Shown piece by piece: positions 33,938-43,284 of a stretch of 64,000 nt of DNA. The number at the start of each line of letters is the position of its first letter. Position 1 is the first letter of the stretch. The position numbers and the translations under genes were made by a program. Under the pieces are notes generated by a model that made no database searches, was not told where the DNA came from, and saw only the letters and a program-made list of their open reading frames with translations. Source of the DNA: Mycolicibacterium sp. CR10 (GTDB taxonomy: Bacteria; Actinomycetota; Actinomycetes; Mycobacteriales; Mycobacteriaceae); NCBI RefSeq assembly GCF_005222675.1, contig NZ_STGE01000074.1:146107-210106 (forward strand). Direction: 5' to 3'.

Positions 33938-35272
33938 ATGAGTGATTTGATCGCCGGCGTCCGCGACGTGCTGCCATCGGTACGCGCCGACCTGGAGGAC
34001 CTCGTTCGCATCGAGTCGGTGTGGGCCGATCCTGATCGCAGGCCAGAGGTTCAGCGCAGCGCCGAGGCGGTGTCGAAGCTGTTGTCGGAGGCCGGGTTCG
34101 ATGATGTGCGGATCGTTGCCGAAGGCGGCGCGCCTGCCGTCATCGCCCGCCACCCCGCACCCCCGGGAGCGCCGACGGTCCTGCTGTACGCGCACCACGA
34201 CGTGCAGCCCGAAGGGGACCGCAAACAATGGCAGTCGCCTCCGTTCGAGCCGACCGAGCGCGACGGGCGGCTCTACGGACGGGGTACCGCTGACGACAAG
34301 GCAGGTATCGCAACGCATCTGGCTGCGTTCAGGGCGCACGGGGGTAGGCCGCCGGTCGGTGTGACGGTCTTCGTCGAGGGCGAAGAGGAGTCGGGCTCCC
34401 CGTCGTTGTCACGACTGTTGTTGGCGCACCACGACCTACTCGCCGCCGACGTCATCGTCATCGCCGACTCGGACAATTGGAGCACCGAGATCCCGTCGCT
34501 CACCGTCTCGCTGCGCGGACTTGCAGACTGTGTCGTGGAGGTCGCCACCCTCGACCATGGTCTGCATTCTGGGATGTGGGGTGGCGTCGTACCTGACGCG
34601 CTGTCCGTTCTGGTCCGCCTGCTGGCCGGCCTGCACGACGATGACGGCAACGTCGCGGTCGCCGGCCTGCATGAAGCAACCGCTGCCGATGTCGACTACA
34701 CCCCGGAGCGGGTGCGCGCGGACAGCGGCCTGCTCGACGGCGTATGCGAGATCGGTTCCGGGTCGGTGGCGCAACGACTCTGGGCCAAGCCGGCGATCAC
34801 GGTCATCGGCATCGACGCCACGCCGATCGCGCAGGCGTCGAACACCCTGATCCCTCGGGCGCGCGCCAAGGTCAGCATGCGCGTGGCACCCGGTGGCGAC
34901 GCCGCTGAGCACCTCGCCGCGCTGACCCGTCATCTCGAGCAACACGCGCCCTGGGGTGCCCAGGTGACCGTCATTCCCGGTGACGTTGGACAGCCGTATG
35001 CCATCGATGCCTCCGGCCCTGTCTACGACGCGGCACGGGTGGCCTTTCGTGAGGCGTGGGGTCACGACGCAGTCGACACCGGCGTCGGCGGATCCATCCC
35101 GTTCATCGCGGCGTTCGCCGCGGCGTTTCCCGAGGCCAAGATTCTCGTGACCGGGGTCGAAGACCCGGACACGCAGGCGCACAGCATCAACGAGAGCCTG
35201 CACCTGGGTGTGCTGGAACGCGCCGCGACTGCCGAGGCCCTGCTGTTGGGCCTGCTCGGAAGCCGGGGTTAG
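33938..35272 (+). CDS. M20 family metallopeptidase
   Basis: The 444-residue protein has the M20 di-zinc motifs: LLYAHHDVQPEG, GRGTADDKAG, VEGEEESGSPS with the catalytic glutamate, and the late QAHSINESLH histidine. A dimerisation insert occupies the middle of the chain (about residues 180-300). Family members are dipeptidases, carboxypeptidases or acyl-amino-acid hydrolases; the substrate is unknown. The M. tuberculosis homologue Rv2522c also follows acpS. The stop codon lies one base from the convergent bcp stop. Confidence 0.92.
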   Translation: MSDLIAGVRDVLPSVRADLEDLVRIESVWADPDRRPEVQRSAEAVSKLLSEAGFDDVRIVAEGGAPAVIARHPAPPGAPTVLLYAHHDVQPEGDRKQWQSPPFEPTERDGRLYGRGTADDKAGIATHLAAFRAHGGRPPVGVTVFVEGEEESGSPSLSRLLLAHHDLLAADVIVIADSDNWSTEIPSLTVSLRGLADCVVEVATLDHGLHSGMWGGVVPDALSVLVRLLAGLHDDDGNVAVAGLHEATAADVDYTPERVRADSGLLDGVCEIGSGSVAQRLWAKPAITVIGIDATPIAQASNTLIPRARAKVSMRVAPGGDAAEHLAALTRHLEQHAPWGAQVTVIPGDVGQPYAIDASGPVYDAARVAFREAWGHDAVDTGVGGSIPFIAAFAAAFPEAKILVTGVEDPDTQAHSINESLHLGVLERAATAEALLLGLLGSRG

Positions 35273-35273
35273 C

Positions 35274-35747
35274 TCAGACCGACAGATCGCGTCGCAGTTT
35301 GGCGACGTGGCCGGTAGCGCGAATGTTGTACTGCGCCACCGCGATCTTGCCCTTCTCGTCCACCACGAACGTCGAGCGGATCACGCCCTGCACGGTCTTG
35401 CCGTACATGGTCTTCTCGCCGAAGGCACCCCACGCCTCGAGGACCTTGCGGTCGGGGTCAGACAGCAGCGGGAACGACAGCTTCTCCGCATCGCGGAACT
35501 TCGCGAGCTTCTCCGGCTTGTCGGGCGAGATGCCCACGACATCGAGGCCCGCCGCGTTCAGGTCGCCGAGGCTGTCCCGGAAGTCACAGGCCTCCTTCGT
35601 GCAGCCCGGCGTGGCCGCGGCCGGATAGAAGTACACGATGACCTTGCGCCCTTGGTAATCCGAGAGCTTGACGGTTTTACCGTCGGCGTCGGCAAGGCTG
35701 AATGCGGGCGCTTTGTCGCCCACCTCGAGTCGGGGAGTCTGCGGCAT
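35274..35747 (-). CDS. bcp: thiol peroxidase Bcp (peroxiredoxin Q type)
   Basis: The 157-residue peroxiredoxin reduces peroxides in the cytoplasm. The peroxidatic cysteine lies in ATPGCTKEACDFRD, with a second cysteine five residues later as in atypical two-Cys Bcp enzymes. ATG 35747 follows AGAGGA. The open frame continues upstream but loses the family's N-terminus. The gene converges on the M20 peptidase and is divergent from the DUF3618 gene. Confidence 0.95.
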   Translation of the reverse strand: MPQTPRLEVGDKAPAFSLADADGKTVKLSDYQGRKVIVYFYPAAATPGCTKEACDFRDSLGDLNAAGLDVVGISPDKPEKLAKFRDAEKLSFPLLSDPDRKVLEAWGAFGEKTMYGKTVQGVIRSTFVVDEKGKIAVAQYNIRATGHVAKLRRDLSV

Positions 35748-35907
35748 GGGCGTTGTTCCTCTGATCGATCCGTCGACCGGGGCGCTGCGGTGCGCGCCGG
35801 CTGATCTAGGGTAGTGCGGCAGGGCACTCCGGCAGTTCGGAGGGGCCGAGTGCACGAGGTCGTCAAGTGGCGGCGACGAACTGGGCGTTGAGGCAGCGGA
35901 GGCAGAT

Positions 35908-36135
35908 GTGGCGGACCGGGATCCCGACACCATCAAGGGCGAGATCGACGCGGCGCGGGATCAGTTGGCGTTGACAGTCGACTCGCTGGCGGCCCGGGCG
36001 AACCCCCGCAGGGTCGCTGACGACCTCAAGGCGGGCGTGTTGCGTGTGGTCAAGAAGCCACCGGTGGCGATCTCGCTGGCCGGGGTCGGTGCGCTTCTGA
36101 TCGTGCTCACGGTGCGCAAACTGCGAAACCCCTGA
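35908..36135 (+). CDS. DUF3618 small membrane protein
   Basis: This 75-residue protein has the DUF3618 start DPDTIKGEIDAARDQLALTVDSLAARANPRR, then one C-terminal transmembrane helix (VAISLAGVGALLIVLTV). GTG 35908 has GGAGG about eight bases upstream. M. tuberculosis has the homologue Rv2520c in the same place. The function is unknown; small DUF3618 proteins are often linked to membrane stress. Confidence 0.85.
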   Translation: MADRDPDTIKGEIDAARDQLALTVDSLAARANPRRVADDLKAGVLRVVKKPPVAISLAGVGALLIVLTVRKLRNP

Positions 36136-36144
36136 CGGGCGGCG

Positions 36145-36315
36145 TCAGCGTCGGCGGCCCGACCGGAGCCACTTCGGGAGCGAGAAGCCGGGCGGATTCG
36201 CCACGCGACCGAGCCGGTTGCATGAGTACACCGCCACCGGTCCCTGCGCAGCTACTCCCAGGGTCGAGTCATCGCCAGTCGGACCGGATGTCACCGAATC
36301 TCCCAGGCTCGACAT
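36145..36315 (-). CDS. possible small hypothetical protein
   Basis: A 56-codon frame starts at ATG 36315 after a good GAGGAA ribosome site seven bases upstream. The product is basic at the end (PKWLRSGRRR), has one cysteine and has no recognisable domain. It converges on the DUF3618 gene. The ribosome site and the position favour a real gene, but the length is too short for a firm call, and the frame remains open further upstream. Confidence 0.4.
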   Translation of the reverse strand: MSSLGDSVTSGPTGDDSTLGVAAQGPVAVYSCNRLGRVANPPGFSLPKWLRSGRRR

Positions 36316-36675
36316 CAGCAAATTCCTCGATTCGTGCTGTTCGGCCCGTTTCACGCGGCCTATGTACGTACCAGCTAACTGCAATCTAGCATCATCTGGT
36401 GCTTTTACCCAGCGCAACGGGTGTTCAACTCACAATTCCGGCAATAACCGTTACCGATTGTTAGTACTCGACCCTGTTGACGCCAGCGCACCGATGTGAC
36501 TTCTAGCACATCTGGAGCGTCATCGCTGTCGAATGCGACGTTATTTTTCACAATCGTAAATTAGCTACAGCGTCGCACTCGCCGTGAGGCCTACGGCGAC
36601 GGGGTGCCCGCAGGCATCGCGGATGCGTCGGTCCTCTACGCTGGCGCTGTCCACGACGAGCAAAGGAGACGCGCG
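36316..36675. other. AT-richer intergenic region, no gene seen
   Basis: No convincing coding frame is visible. The stretch around 36440-36580 is AT-rich compared with its flanks (for example GTTATTTTTCACAATCG). An inverted pair GCGACG and CGTCGC flanks the most AT-rich part. TACGCT at 36637-36642 could be the -10 box for the next gene. Confidence 0.4.
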
Positions 36676-37047
36676 ATGGCGTGGTTTCTCGCCCTGCAAG
36701 GCCCGGCGCAACCCAGTCATCAGTCCTCGGTATACGAGCTTCAGGACTCGACCGACATCGACGGGCTCGCTCAGGAACTCGTCAGCGCGGTGACGCTGGA
36801 CCGGGTGGTGGCGATTCCGGCGATGCTCCCGCAGAGCACGCGCAAACGGCAGAAGGTCACCCTCTACGTGCGGCCTGCCGCGTGGGGGATGTGGACGTTC
36901 TACGAGTTGTCTGACGAGGATCGGCGTCAACTGATGCAGAGCAACCCGCTGTTCAATGCCATGCAGCAACACCAGCGCGAACATGCACAGGGTGGTGTCG
37001 CGGCGGCGAATCCCTTGCTGGGTCAGCCCGGGCCGGGAGCCCGCTGA
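36676..37047 (+). CDS. hypothetical protein
   Basis: The 123-residue product starts at ATG 36676, seven bases after AAAGGAG. It has a compact start (AWFLALQGP), a middle with ELVSAVTLDRVVAIPAM and TLYVRPAAWGMWTFYEL strands, and a Gln-rich tail. No signal peptide or membrane segment is visible, and I do not recognise a family. It lies just before a convergent tRNA-Lys gene. Confidence 0.7.
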   Translation: MAWFLALQGPAQPSHQSSVYELQDSTDIDGLAQELVSAVTLDRVVAIPAMLPQSTRKRQKVTLYVRPAAWGMWTFYELSDEDRRQLMQSNPLFNAMQQHQREHAQGGVAAANPLLGQPGPGAR

Positions 37048-37080
37048 CGCCGGCGGACTCGGCGGGAAATCTCTCAAGCG

Positions 37081-37156
<76 letters not shown>

Positions 37157-37318
37157 GCGTGTGAGACAATAACAGGCCCGTCGGCACAGTAAGAAATCAC
37201 CACGTCCGCGCGGTATCGGGAAGCGACGTCGTGGTTGTACACCCGCTGAAAATTGACCGTAGACTCGCTGTCAAAGAGTCGTCGGTCGAACAATATTTCA
37301 TACGAGGTGAGCACAGTT

Positions 37319-38539
37319 ATGGGCCAGGTCAACACGCGGATCCCGGTGCGGCAGCGCCGGGGCTGGTTGATGGCTGTCGTGATGGTTCCCGCGATTGCCT
37401 TTGCGCTGACCGCATGCGGTGGTACATCTGAACCGCCTCAGGCGCAGGTGATCACCGACAAAGGCACTCCGTTCGGCGACCTGCTGGTACCCAAGCTCTC
37501 GTCCTCGGTCGAGGACGGCGCGGTGGGGGTCAGCGTCGAATCGCCCGTCACGGTCAGCGCCGAGGACGGCGTCCTCGGCCCGGTGACGATGGTCAACGAC
37601 GATGGGAAAGCGGTCTCCGGAGAACTCTCCAAGGACGGCCTGACGTGGGAGACCACCGAGCCGCTCGGCTACAACAAGCGCTACACGCTGACCGCGGAGT
37701 CGCTTGGTCTGGGCGGTGCGACCAGCCGGCAGATGACGTTTGAGACGCACTCGCCGGAGAACCTCACCATGCCGTACGTGGTGCCCAGCGACGGTGAGGT
37801 CGTCGGCATCGGCCAGCCGGTGGCCGTCCAGTTCGATGAGAACATCCCGAACCGGCTCGCGGCGCAGCGCGCTATCACCGTCAAGGCCGACCCGCCTGTC
37901 GAGGGCGCCTTCTACTGGTTGAGCAATCGCGAAGTGCGTTGGCGGCCAGCCGAATACTGGAAGCCGGGCACCAAGGTGTCGGTGGAGGTCAACGCCTACG
38001 GCGTGGACCTCGGAGACGGTCTGTTCGGCCAGGAGAACGTCAGCACGAACTTCACGATCGGCGACGAGGTGATCACCTCCATCGACGACAGCACGAAGAC
38101 GTTGACCGTTCGCCGCAACGGTGAGGTCGTCAAGAGCATGCCGGTGTCGATGGGCAAGAACAGCACCCCGACCAACAATGGCACCTACATCGTCGGTGAC
38201 CGCCGGGCGGAGATGGTGATGGACTCGTCGACGTACGGCGTGCCGACCAATTCGCCCAACGGCTATCGCACCGAGGTCGACTGGGCCACCCAGATCTCCT
38301 ACAGCGGGATCTACGTCCACGCCGCACCCTGGTCGGTCGGCAGTCAGGGCTACAGCAACGTGAGCCACGGCTGCATCAACGTCAGCAATAGCAACGGCCA
38401 GTGGTTCTACGACAACTCCAAACGGGGCGACATCGTCGAGATCGTCAACACCGTGGGTTCGACATTGCCCGGCACCGATGGACTGGGTGACTGGAACATC
38501 CCGTGGGAGCAGTGGAAAGCGGGCAACGCCAACATCTGA
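37319..38539 (+). CDS. ldtB: L,D-transpeptidase (LdtMt2 type lipoprotein)
   Basis: The 406-residue enzyme makes 3-3 cross-links in peptidoglycan and is a main target of carbapenems in mycobacteria. It has a lipoprotein signal with lipobox LTAC (Cys near residue 35), two immunoglobulin-like domains (about residues 55-250), the YkuD catalytic domain with SHGCINVSNSNG (nucleophile Cys near residue 352), and the C-terminal subdomain ending in NIPWEQWKAGN. ATG 37319 follows GAGGTGA. Length and order match Rv2518c. A strong hairpin follows the gene. Confidence 0.95.
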   Translation: MGQVNTRIPVRQRRGWLMAVVMVPAIAFALTACGGTSEPPQAQVITDKGTPFGDLLVPKLSSSVEDGAVGVSVESPVTVSAEDGVLGPVTMVNDDGKAVSGELSKDGLTWETTEPLGYNKRYTLTAESLGLGGATSRQMTFETHSPENLTMPYVVPSDGEVVGIGQPVAVQFDENIPNRLAAQRAITVKADPPVEGAFYWLSNREVRWRPAEYWKPGTKVSVEVNAYGVDLGDGLFGQENVSTNFTIGDEVITSIDDSTKTLTVRRNGEVVKSMPVSMGKNSTPTNNGTYIVGDRRAEMVMDSSTYGVPTNSPNGYRTEVDWATQISYSGIYVHAAPWSVGSQGYSNVSHGCINVSNSNGQWFYDNSKRGDIVEIVNTVGSTLPGTDGLGDWNIPWEQWKAGNANI

Positions 38540-38586
38540 CGGCTCCACCGGCGCCCCCGCGCGCCGGTGATCAACGCGCAGACGCA

Positions 38587-38618
38587 GAAACGCCGCCTAC
38601 CGAAGTAGGCGGCGTTTC
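38587..38618. terminator. strong hairpin between ldtB and tRNA-His
   Basis: GAAACGCCGCCTAC and GTAGGCGGCGTTTC form a perfect 14-base stem around a CGAA tetraloop. It stands 48 bases after ldtB and 10 bases beyond the 3' end of the oppositely oriented tRNA-His, so it can end transcription from both sides. Confidence 0.85.
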
Positions 38619-38627
38619 CCGTTACCG

Positions 38628-38701
38628 GGTGGCTGACGGGACTCGAACCCGCGACAGCCAGGATCACAACCTGGTGCTCTACCAACTGAACTACAGCCAC
38701 C
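38628..38701 (-). tRNA. tRNA-His (anticodon GTG)
   Basis: The minus strand gives a cloverleaf with acceptor arms GTGGCTG and CAGCCAC, anticodon loop TTGTGAT with GTG, and T loop GTTCGAG. It has the His-specific extra G at position -1 (base 38701) and C73. CCA is not encoded. Confidence 0.94.
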
Positions 38702-38728
38702 ATCGCCGCTTGCGCGGCGTGCACGATC

Positions 38729-39385
38729 TTAACCGGTGGAACCCTCCGCGGCCGAATTGTTTGCCTGGGCGCCGTGGGCGGGCGGCCCGAGTTCGGAGGC
38801 GATCGCCGCGATATCGCTGGTCGACGGACCGGGAGGCACCACGAACGCGGTCTGCCGGTAGTAGCGCAACTCACGAATCGACTCGTGGATGTCGGCGAGA
38901 GCGCGGTGGGCGAGACCCTTCTCCGGTTGACCGAAGTAGATCCGCGGATACCAGCGGCGGCACAACTCCTTGATTGAGCTCACGTCGATCATCCGGTAGT
39001 GCAGGTAGTTGTCGAGTGTGGGCATATCCCGCGCGATGAACCCGCGGTCCGTGGCGATCGAGTTGCCGGCCAGCGGCGCGGTCTTGGCCTGCGGAACGTG
39101 GGTGCGGACGTAGTCCAGCACCATCGCCTCGGCGGTGGCCACGTCGGTGGTCGAGGCGCGCACCTCGTTGATCAAGCCGGACTTCGTGTGCATCTGCGTC
39201 ACGACCTCGACCATCGACGACATCGCATCATCGCCGGCATGAATGACCACGTCGAGGCCATCGCCGAGGATGTTGAGCTCCGAGTCGGTCACCAGAACCG
39301 CGATTTCGATGAGGAGGTCGGACTTGAGATCCAGTCCCGTCATTTCGCAGTCGATCCACACAAGTTCGTCACGCACAGCGCTCAC
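38729..39385 (-). CDS. orn: oligoribonuclease
   Basis: The 218-residue DEDDh exonuclease degrades RNA fragments of two to five bases and pGpG. Motifs are WIDCEMTGL at the N-terminus, TDRGFIARDMP in the middle, and HRALADIHESIREL with the catalytic His and Asp. GTG 39385 gives the expected start (MSAVRDELVWIDCEM). The gene is divergent from the HerA-like ATPase. Gene order agrees with Rv2511. Confidence 0.95.
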   Translation of the reverse strand: MSAVRDELVWIDCEMTGLDLKSDLLIEIAVLVTDSELNILGDGLDVVIHAGDDAMSSMVEVVTQMHTKSGLINEVRASTTDVATAEAMVLDYVRTHVPQAKTAPLAGNSIATDRGFIARDMPTLDNYLHYRMIDVSSIKELCRRWYPRIYFGQPEKGLAHRALADIHESIRELRYYRQTAFVVPPGPSTSDIAAIASELGPPAHGAQANNSAAEGSTG

Positions 39386-39444
39386 AGTAAGCCCCGCGGC
39401 CCCGACAGGCTGTCCACACCCACCTACTCGAGTCGGTGCCCAAG

Positions 39445-39450
39445 TAGGGT
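39445..39450 (+). promoter_or_regulatory. -10 box of a leaderless promoter
   Basis: TAGGGT ends seven bases before ATG 39458. It supports this start and a leaderless mRNA. Confidence 0.5.
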
Positions 39451-39457
39451 TCGATCC

Positions 39458-41044
39458 ATGACCACGGAGCCCACCGCTTCTCCCGCACAGCAGATCGCCG
39501 CAGGTTATAGCGCTGAAGGCGCTGCGCTGGAATTGGGCGCGGTCGTCGTCGACGGCGTGTGCGATCCCTCGGCGCGGGTGCGCATCCCGCTGGCCACCGT
39601 CAATCGGCACGGCCTGGTCGCCGGCGCGACGGGCACGGGAAAGACGAAGTCGCTGCAGGTGCTCGCCGAGCAGTTGTCTGCCGCGGGCGTGCCGGTGCTG
39701 ATGGCTGACGTCAAGGGGGATCTGTCCGGGTTGTCGCGGCCCGGAGAGACCAACGACAAGGTTGCGCAACGGGCCGCCGACACCGGCGACGCCTGGACTC
39801 CGACCGCGTACCCGGTCGAGTTCCTGTCGCTGGGCACGTCCGGAATCGGCGTTCCGGTGCGGGCCACCATAACCAGCTTCGGCCCCATTCTGCTATCGAA
39901 GGTGTTGGGGCTCAACCAGACTCAAGAATCCACCCTCGGGTTGATCTTTCACTGGGCTGACCAGCAGGGGTTGCCGCTGCTGGACCTGAAGGATCTGCGT
40001 TCGGTGATCCAGTACCTCACCAGCGATGAGGGCAAGCCGCAGCTCAAGGCGCTCGGGGCGGTGTCCACCACGACCGCCGGCGTCATCCTGCGCGCACTGG
40101 TCAACCTGGAGGCCGAGGGCGCCGACACGTTCTTCGGCGAACCCGAGCTCGAGCCTGCCGATCTGATGCGACTCGACGCGTCGGGGCGTGGCATCATCAC
40201 GCTCCTCGAACTGGGCAGCCAGGCCGCCCGGCCGGTGATGTTCTCCACATTCCTGATGTGGGTGCTCGCCGATCTGTTCACGACGCTGCCGGAGGTCGGC
40301 GACGTCGACAAACCGAAACTGGTGTTCTTCTTCGACGAGGCGCATCTGCTGTTCACCGACGCGTCCAAGGCGTTCCTGGAGCAGGTCGAGCAGACGGTCA
40401 AGCTGATCCGTTCCAAGGGCGTCGGCGTGTTCTTCTGCACGCAACTGCCGACCGACGTGCCCAACAACGTGCTGAGCCAGCTGGGCGCCCGTGTCCAGCA
40501 CGCGCTGCGCGCCTTCACCCCCGACGACCAGAAGGCGCTGTCGAAGACCGTGCGGACCTATCCGAAAACTCAGGTGTACGACCTGGAGTCGGCCCTGACC
40601 TCGCTGGGTATCGGCGAGGCCGTCGTCACGGTGCTCTCGGAGAAGGGGGCGCCGACGCCGGTGGCGTGGACCAGGATGCGCGCCCCGCGGTCACTGATGG
40701 ACACCATCGGCCCGGATGCCATCTCTGCGGCCGCCGCCGCCAGCCCGCTGCGGGCCGAGTACGGCCAGACTGTGGACCGCGAGTCGGCGTACGAGCGGCT
40801 GGCCGCCAAGCTGGCGCCGCCGCCACCTGTCAGCGCACCCGCTTCCGACCAGCAGCTGCCGCCGGTTCCGCCGCCGTACGAGGTGCCCCCGATGCCGGCG
40901 CCCGCGCAGCCCGCCGAACCCGGCCTGCTGGACAAGATGATGGACAACCCGGCGTTCAAGAGCGCGATGCGCTCGGCAGGCACGGTGATCGGGCGCGAGA
41001 TCACCCGCAGCATCTTCGGCACCGGCCGCCGCCGACGCCGCTGA
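39458..41044 (+). CDS. HerA/DUF853 family ATPase (Rv2510c homologue)
   Basis: This 528-residue protein has the Walker A motif GATGTGKTKSLQ at about residue 56 and Walker B LVFFFDEAHLL at about residue 288. An arginine-finger region follows, then a proline-rich linker (APPPPVSAPA) and a short basic C-terminus (RRRRR). DUF853 proteins belong to the HerA/FtsK-like motor family; their substrate may be DNA, but the role is unproven. It is conserved across mycobacteria in this position. Confidence 0.88.
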   Translation: MTTEPTASPAQQIAAGYSAEGAALELGAVVVDGVCDPSARVRIPLATVNRHGLVAGATGTGKTKSLQVLAEQLSAAGVPVLMADVKGDLSGLSRPGETNDKVAQRAADTGDAWTPTAYPVEFLSLGTSGIGVPVRATITSFGPILLSKVLGLNQTQESTLGLIFHWADQQGLPLLDLKDLRSVIQYLTSDEGKPQLKALGAVSTTTAGVILRALVNLEAEGADTFFGEPELEPADLMRLDASGRGIITLLELGSQAARPVMFSTFLMWVLADLFTTLPEVGDVDKPKLVFFFDEAHLLFTDASKAFLEQVEQTVKLIRSKGVGVFFCTQLPTDVPNNVLSQLGARVQHALRAFTPDDQKALSKTVRTYPKTQVYDLESALTSLGIGEAVVTVLSEKGAPTPVAWTRMRAPRSLMDTIGPDAISAAAAASPLRAEYGQTVDRESAYERLAAKLAPPPPVSAPASDQQLPPVPPPYEVPPMPAPAQPAEPGLLDKMMDNPAFKSAMRSAGTVIGREITRSIFGTGRRRRR

Positions 41045-41052
41045 CTCACCGC

Positions 41053-41115
41053 CGCCGGAATTGCATTCCGCGCGGGCCTCACTCGCACTTTCACGCGTGG
41101 AATGCAATTCCGGCG
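41053..41115. terminator. long inverted repeat between convergent genes
   Basis: CGCCGGAATTGCATTCC and GGAATGCAATTCCGGCG are perfect 17-base arms; the pairing continues for CGCG after one mismatch, leaving a loop of about 19 bases. It lies exactly between the convergent ATPase and SDR genes, as expected of a bidirectional terminator. The unusually long, AT-containing arms also recall REP-type elements. Confidence 0.7.
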
Positions 41116-41123
41116 CAAGGGAG

Positions 41124-41930
41124 TTAGTCGCCGCCGAGTTTCTTGTAGACGGCTCCGACGATCGGCGCGACGATCGCCCGCGGGGCGTATCCGCTGGCGG
41201 CCGACATCGCCTTGGACGTGACGCCGGGCACCACCCGCATCTTGTTGCGCTCCAAGCCATCCAGGGACACCTTGGCGGTGTACTCGGTGGAGATCCAGAG
41301 GAAGTCGGGGATCAGTCGCTCGACGAGTGACTGCTCGTGCTCGACGGGCAGCGTCTCGCGGACCGGCCCGGGCGCCAGCACCGTCACATGCACGCCTGCC
41401 GATTTCAGTTCGCCCCGCAGCGATTCACTGAAGGTGTTGACGAACGCCTTCGTCGCGGCATACGTCGCATTGTTGGGAATCGGCGAATTACCCGCCGCCG
41501 AACCGGAGATCAGGATGCCGCCCGCGCCGCGCGCCACCATCCCGGGCAGTACCGCCAGCACCAGGTCGTGAACGCCGAGCACGTTGAGCTGAACCTGCTT
41601 GCGTTCGTCGGCCGGATCCAGCGAGGCCACCGCCCCGAACGTCGCGGTGCCCGCGTTCGCGCACAGGATCGAGATGTCACGGGCGGCCAGCTCGTCACAC
41701 AGTGCGGCGCGCGCGGCCGGGTCGGCGAGGTCGACGGCGCGCACCTCCACGGTCACCCCGTACTGCTCCCGCAGCCGGGTGGCCAGCGTGGTCAGCACCT
41801 CCTCACGCCGGGCGGTGATGATCAGATTGTGGCCGCGGGCGGCGAGCTCGACGGCCAGCGCCTCGCCGATGTTCTGCGAGGCACCGGTGACGACAGCACG
41901 GGCATCCGTACTGGGAGCGGGTACTGGCAT
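41124..41930 (-). CDS. short-chain dehydrogenase/reductase (Rv2509 homologue)
   Basis: The 268-residue SDR has the cofactor motif VTGASQNIGEALA, the NAG strand motif CANAGTATFG, catalytic Ser in ISGSAAGNSP and YAATK for Tyr and Lys. M. tuberculosis Rv2509 and its relatives reduce the 3-oxo group of newly condensed mycolic acids, so this is a candidate mycolate reductase. ATG 41930 gives the family start MPVPAP. The gene is divergent from the MFS gene only 25 bases away, so promoters overlap. Confidence 0.92.
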   Translation of the reverse strand: MPVPAPSTDARAVVTGASQNIGEALAVELAARGHNLIITARREEVLTTLATRLREQYGVTVEVRAVDLADPAARAALCDELAARDISILCANAGTATFGAVASLDPADERKQVQLNVLGVHDLVLAVLPGMVARGAGGILISGSAAGNSPIPNNATYAATKAFVNTFSESLRGELKSAGVHVTVLAPGPVRETLPVEHEQSLVERLIPDFLWISTEYTAKVSLDGLERNKMRVVPGVTSKAMSAASGYAPRAIVAPIVGAVYKKLGGD

Positions 41931-41955
41931 GGGGCGGACTATATCGTGGGCGTTC

Positions 41956-43284
41956 ATGAGAGAGCCGCCGCGTCCGGCACCCCTGCCCGCGGCAGCCGCC
42001 ACCATGAGGTCACGCGTCCTGGCGTGGGCGATGTGGGATTTCGGTGCGACGGCGATCAACGCGATCGTGATCACGTTCGTGTTCTCCATCTACCTCACCG
42101 GAACCGTCGGCGACGACCTGCCCGGCGACACCAGCCCGGCCAGTTGGCTGGGTCGGGCGCTGGCGCTGTCGGGGTTGGTCGTCGCGGTGCTGGCGCCGGT
42201 GACGGGGGTGTGGGTGGACGCACCGGTGCGTCGGCGCCGGGCGCTCGCGGTACTGACGGGGCTCGTCGTGGTGCTGACCGCGGCGATGAGCCTGATCCGC
42301 GACGACCACCGGTACATGTGGCCCGGACTGATCCTGCTCGCCTGCACAGCGGCCTGCAGCGAGCTCGCCACGGTGCCGTACAACGCGATGCTGCGCCAGC
42401 TCTCGACTCCCGAGAATTCCGGCCGGATCTCCGGATTCGGTTTGGCACTGGGGTATTTCGGCAGCGTCCTGGCTCTGCTCGTGGTGTACGTCGGGTTCAT
42501 CTCCGGCACCGGTGACACCCGGGGACTACTCGGCCTGCCGGTCGACGACGGCCAGAACATCCGGGCGGCGATGTTGCTGACCGCCGCGTGGTTCGCCCTG
42601 TTCGCGCTTCCCCTGCTGATCACCGTCCGTGCTCCCACCCCCGAGGAGCCCCATCAGCGAGTGGGTGTGCGCGGCGCCTACCGCGCGTTGGCGGAGGAGA
42701 TCCGTCGAGAGTGGCGACGCGACCGGCACATCGTCTACTTCCTCGGTGCCAGTGCGGTGTATCGGGACGGGCTGGCCGGGGTGTTCGCGTTCGGCGCGGT
42801 TCTCGGCGTCAACGTCTACGGGGTGTCGGAAGCCGACGTGCTGTTGTTCGGCATGGCGGCGTGCGTGGTGGCGGCGATCGGGTCGGTGCTCGGCGGGCAG
42901 GCCGATGATTGGGTCGGCTCCAAGCGGGTGATCGTGCTGTCCCTCGTCGCGATGATCGCGGCCGGGCTCACCCTGATGGTTCTGTCCGGGGTGGTGGCAT
43001 TCTGGGTCTGCGGCCTGCTGCTGTGTCTGTTCATCGGGCCGACGCTGTCGGCGTCGCGGACCCTGCTGCTGCGGATGGCTCCCGAAGGCAAGGAAGGCGT
43101 GGCGTTCGGGCTCTACACGACGACCGGCCGTGCCGCGTCTTTCCTTGCGCCGTGGCTGTTCTCCCTGTTCATCGATATCTTCGGCACCGACCGGGCAGGC
43201 ATGGGTGGGTTGTGCCTGGTGCTCCTGATCGGGCTGTTGGCGATGTTGGCGGTCCGCGCGCCACACCGGGTGGTGCGGACCTAG
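41956..43284 (+). CDS. MFS-type integral membrane protein (Rv2508c homologue)
   Basis: The 442-residue protein has about eleven to twelve membrane helices and the MFS features of the UMF1/Atg22-like group (SRVLAWAMWDFGATAINAIV at the start, NAMLRQLSTPENSGRISGFGLALGYFGS in the middle). ATG 41956 is used; ATG 42004 is a shorter option close to helix 1. Its substrate is unknown. Its stop overlaps the convergent MmpS-like gene by four bases. Confidence 0.86.
   Translation: MREPPRPAPLPAAAATMRSRVLAWAMWDFGATAINAIVITFVFSIYLTGTVGDDLPGDTSPASWLGRALALSGLVVAVLAPVTGVWVDAPVRRRRALAVLTGLVVVLTAAMSLIRDDHRYMWPGLILLACTAACSELATVPYNAMLRQLSTPENSGRISGFGLALGYFGSVLALLVVYVGFISGTGDTRGLLGLPVDDGQNIRAAMLLTAAWFALFALPLLITVRAPTPEEPHQRVGVRGAYRALAEEIRREWRRDRHIVYFLGASAVYRDGLAGVFAFGAVLGVNVYGVSEADVLLFGMAACVVAAIGSVLGGQADDWVGSKRVIVLSLVAMIAAGLTLMVLSGVVAFWVCGLLLCLFIGPTLSASRTLLLRMAPEGKEGVAFGLYTTTGRAASFLAPWLFSLFIDIFGTDRAGMGGLCLVLLIGLLAMLAVRAPHRVVRT

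Noticed and set aside
36218..36499. Plus-strand frame of 93 codons after the DUF3618 gene
   Set aside because: It has no ribosome site or domain and overlaps the minus-strand small gene, which has a better start. I left it out.
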